From Deltaproteobacteria bacterium (GTDB lineage Bacteria > Myxococcota_A > UBA9160 > PR03), in contig JAGSPS010000039.1 of the NCBI GenBank assembly GCA_018262315.1, positions 1-13,969 on the forward strand: a DNA stretch of 13,969 bases, written 5' to 3'. The position numbers and the translations under genes were made by a program. Below the pieces are notes generated by a model, which was given only the letters and a program-made list of their open reading frames with translations, was not told where the DNA came from and searched no databases. Shown here piece by piece: positions 12,979-13,969 of the stretch (positions within the stretch are counted from its first letter, which is position 1; each line of letters starts with the position of its first letter).

Positions 12979-13956
12979 TTGTCGAACGCTTCCCTCGCGA
13001 TGCTCTTCGTGATGGACCCGATCGGGTCCATCGACATCGACAAGGACACGACCTTCGCGCTGATGCTCGCGGCGCAGCAGCGCGGGCACCGTGTCTTCTA
13101 CTGCGAGCCGTCCGAGCTTTCGGTGGAGGAGGGCAAGCCCATCGCACGCGTGCAGGCCGTCGCGCTGCGCCGCGAAGTGGGCCGCCACGCGGATCTCGGC
13201 GCGCCGCGCACATTCTCGCTCGACGACGACGCCGACGTGGTCTTCCAGCGCAAGGATCCCCCGGTGGACGTCGACTACGTCACGGCCACCCAGATCCTCG
13301 CGCTGTGTCGCCGCGCACTCGTGTTGAACCGGCCGGACACCGTGATCTGGGCCAACGAAAAGCTCTACGCCGTCCAGTTCCCGGACCTGATGCCGGAGAC
13401 GCGCGTTGCGCGTCGCATCGCCGAGTTCATCGACTTCCTCGCCAAGCTCGGCGGAGAGATGATCGTGAAGCCGCTCGGGGGCAAGGGAGGCGAGGGCGTC
13501 TTCCATCTGCGTCACGACGATCGCAACCTGTTCTCGATCCTCGAGCAGGTGACGGGTTTCGGCACCCGGTGGGCGATGGCGCAGCGCTATCTCCCCGAGG
13601 TGCGCCAGGGCGACAAGCGCATCCTGCTGATCGACGGCGACCCCCTGGGCGCGGTCCTCCGCGTTCCCGCGAAGGGCGAGACCCGGGCCAATCTCCACGT
13701 CGGCGGCACCGCCGCCACGACTTCTCTCGACGCGCGGGACCGCCGCATCATCGAACGCCTCCGCCCCCATCTTCAACGTGACGGCCTCTTCTTCGTGGGC
13801 ATCGACGTCATCGGCGGTCGTCTCACCGAGGTGAACGTCACCAGCCCCACCGGCATCCAGGAAATCAACCAGCTCGAAGGCGTCCGCCTCGAACTCCGCC
13901 TCATCGAAGCCGTCGAAACCCGCGCCGCCCAACACAAAGCCGCATTGAGCAAGTAG
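12979..13956 (+). CDS. gshB: Glutathione synthetase
   Basis: An ATP-grasp ligase joining gamma-glutamylcysteine and glycine to give glutathione in the cytoplasm. It aligns by eye along its length with E. coli GshB: VMDPIGSIDIDKDTTFALML (11-30), VVFQRKDPPVDVDYV (87-101), NEKLYAVQFPDLMPET (126-141), IVKPLGGKGGEGVF (162-175), MAQRYLPEVRQGDKRILLIDG (200-220), GETRANLHVGG (233-243) and FFVGIDVIGGRLTEVNVTSPTGIQEI (271-296), the last holding metal- and product-binding residues. Start choice: TTG 12979 (325 residues) has GGAG upstream and restores the first beta strand; ATG 13000 (318 residues) is the conservative alternative. A 22-bp perfect palindrome covers codons just after the start. The companion ligase gshA is not in the window. 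It diverges from mrcA. Identification is secure. Confidence 0.96.
   Translation: MSNASLAMLFVMDPIGSIDIDKDTTFALMLAAQQRGHRVFYCEPSELSVEEGKPIARVQAVALRREVGRHADLGAPRTFSLDDDADVVFQRKDPPVDVDYVTATQILALCRRALVLNRPDTVIWANEKLYAVQFPDLMPETRVARRIAEFIDFLAKLGGEMIVKPLGGKGGEGVFHLRHDDRNLFSILEQVTGFGTRWAMAQRYLPEVRQGDKRILLIDGDPLGAVLRVPAKGETRANLHVGGTAATTSLDARDRRIIERLRPHLQRDGLFFVGIDVIGGRLTEVNVTSPTGIQEINQLEGVRLELRLIEAVETRAAQHKAALSK
13011..13032. repeat. 22-bp perfect palindrome at the start of gshB
   Basis: The half-site GATGGACCCGA is followed directly by its exact reverse complement, with no spacer. It spans codons for the conserved MDPIGS segment and, curiously, encodes MDPIGS on both strands. It lies 12 bp after ATG 13000 (32 bp after TTG 12979). 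It could be an operator or an mRNA hairpin, or a by-product of codon choice. Confidence 0.6.
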
Positions 13957-13969
13957 CGGGGACGCAGGG

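Noticed and set aside
9072..13049. A single minus-strand open frame of 1325 codons from the histidine kinase through the whole PBP1A region
   Set aside because: Only the last 418 codons look like a protein. The rest is an arginine-rich alternative frame of mrcA, kept open by high GC.

Overview
The window is GC-rich chromosomal DNA from a diderm (Gram-negative) bacterium. It codes for apolipoprotein N-acyltransferase, a class A penicillin-binding protein and glutathione synthetase, and third codon positions are strongly G/C. Overall style (very high GC, tightly packed housekeeping genes) fits a deltaproteobacterial or Myxococcota-like lineage, but that placement is an inference. I see no rRNA, tRNA, CRISPR array, phage gene or complete insertion sequence.

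Layout. Positions 1-1530 (minus): thiamine-diphosphate dehydrogenase E1 alpha and the start of E1 beta, which runs off the left edge. Positions 1638-5679 (minus): a compact run of rhomboid protease, sirtuin, DUF4097-like beta-repeat protein and lnt, with gaps of 14, -4 and 30 nt. A sigma70-like promoter (5859-5887) and a leader of roughly 170 nt lie upstream. Positions 6044-8281 (minus): endonuclease III, Nudix hydrolase and LLM-class oxidoreductase, joined by an ATGA overlap and a 1-nt gap. Positions 8309-8947 (plus): an alpha/beta hydrolase diverging from nth with only 27 bp between start codons. Positions 9072-12886 (minus): PBP1A followed by a soluble sensor histidine kinase, joined by TGATG. 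Positions 12979-13956 (plus): glutathione synthetase.

The most unusual content is repetitive. An element I do not recognise occurs three times (5895-6058 plus, 7487-7636 minus, 8978-9084 plus). It has a short direct repeat, a GC-rich hairpin with one compensatory base-pair change between copies, and a tail of degenerate 21-bp tandem units. Copy 2 is translated in frame as the last 50 residues of endonuclease III, ends in glycine-rich heptads, and supplies what looks like the ribosome binding site of the next gene. A second, unrelated REP-like sequence (10268-10319) encodes most of the first 21 residues of the histidine kinase. So intergenic repeat DNA appears to have been absorbed into the ends of two conserved proteins.

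Functions. The gene groups are central metabolism (E1), lipoprotein maturation and membrane proteolysis (lnt, rhomboid), protein deacylation (sirtuin), DNA repair and nucleotide clean-up (nth, Nudix), cell wall synthesis (PBP1A with a kinase) and redox buffering (gshB). Apart from the repeats this is an ordinary housekeeping region; I do not see a defence island or biosynthetic cluster.
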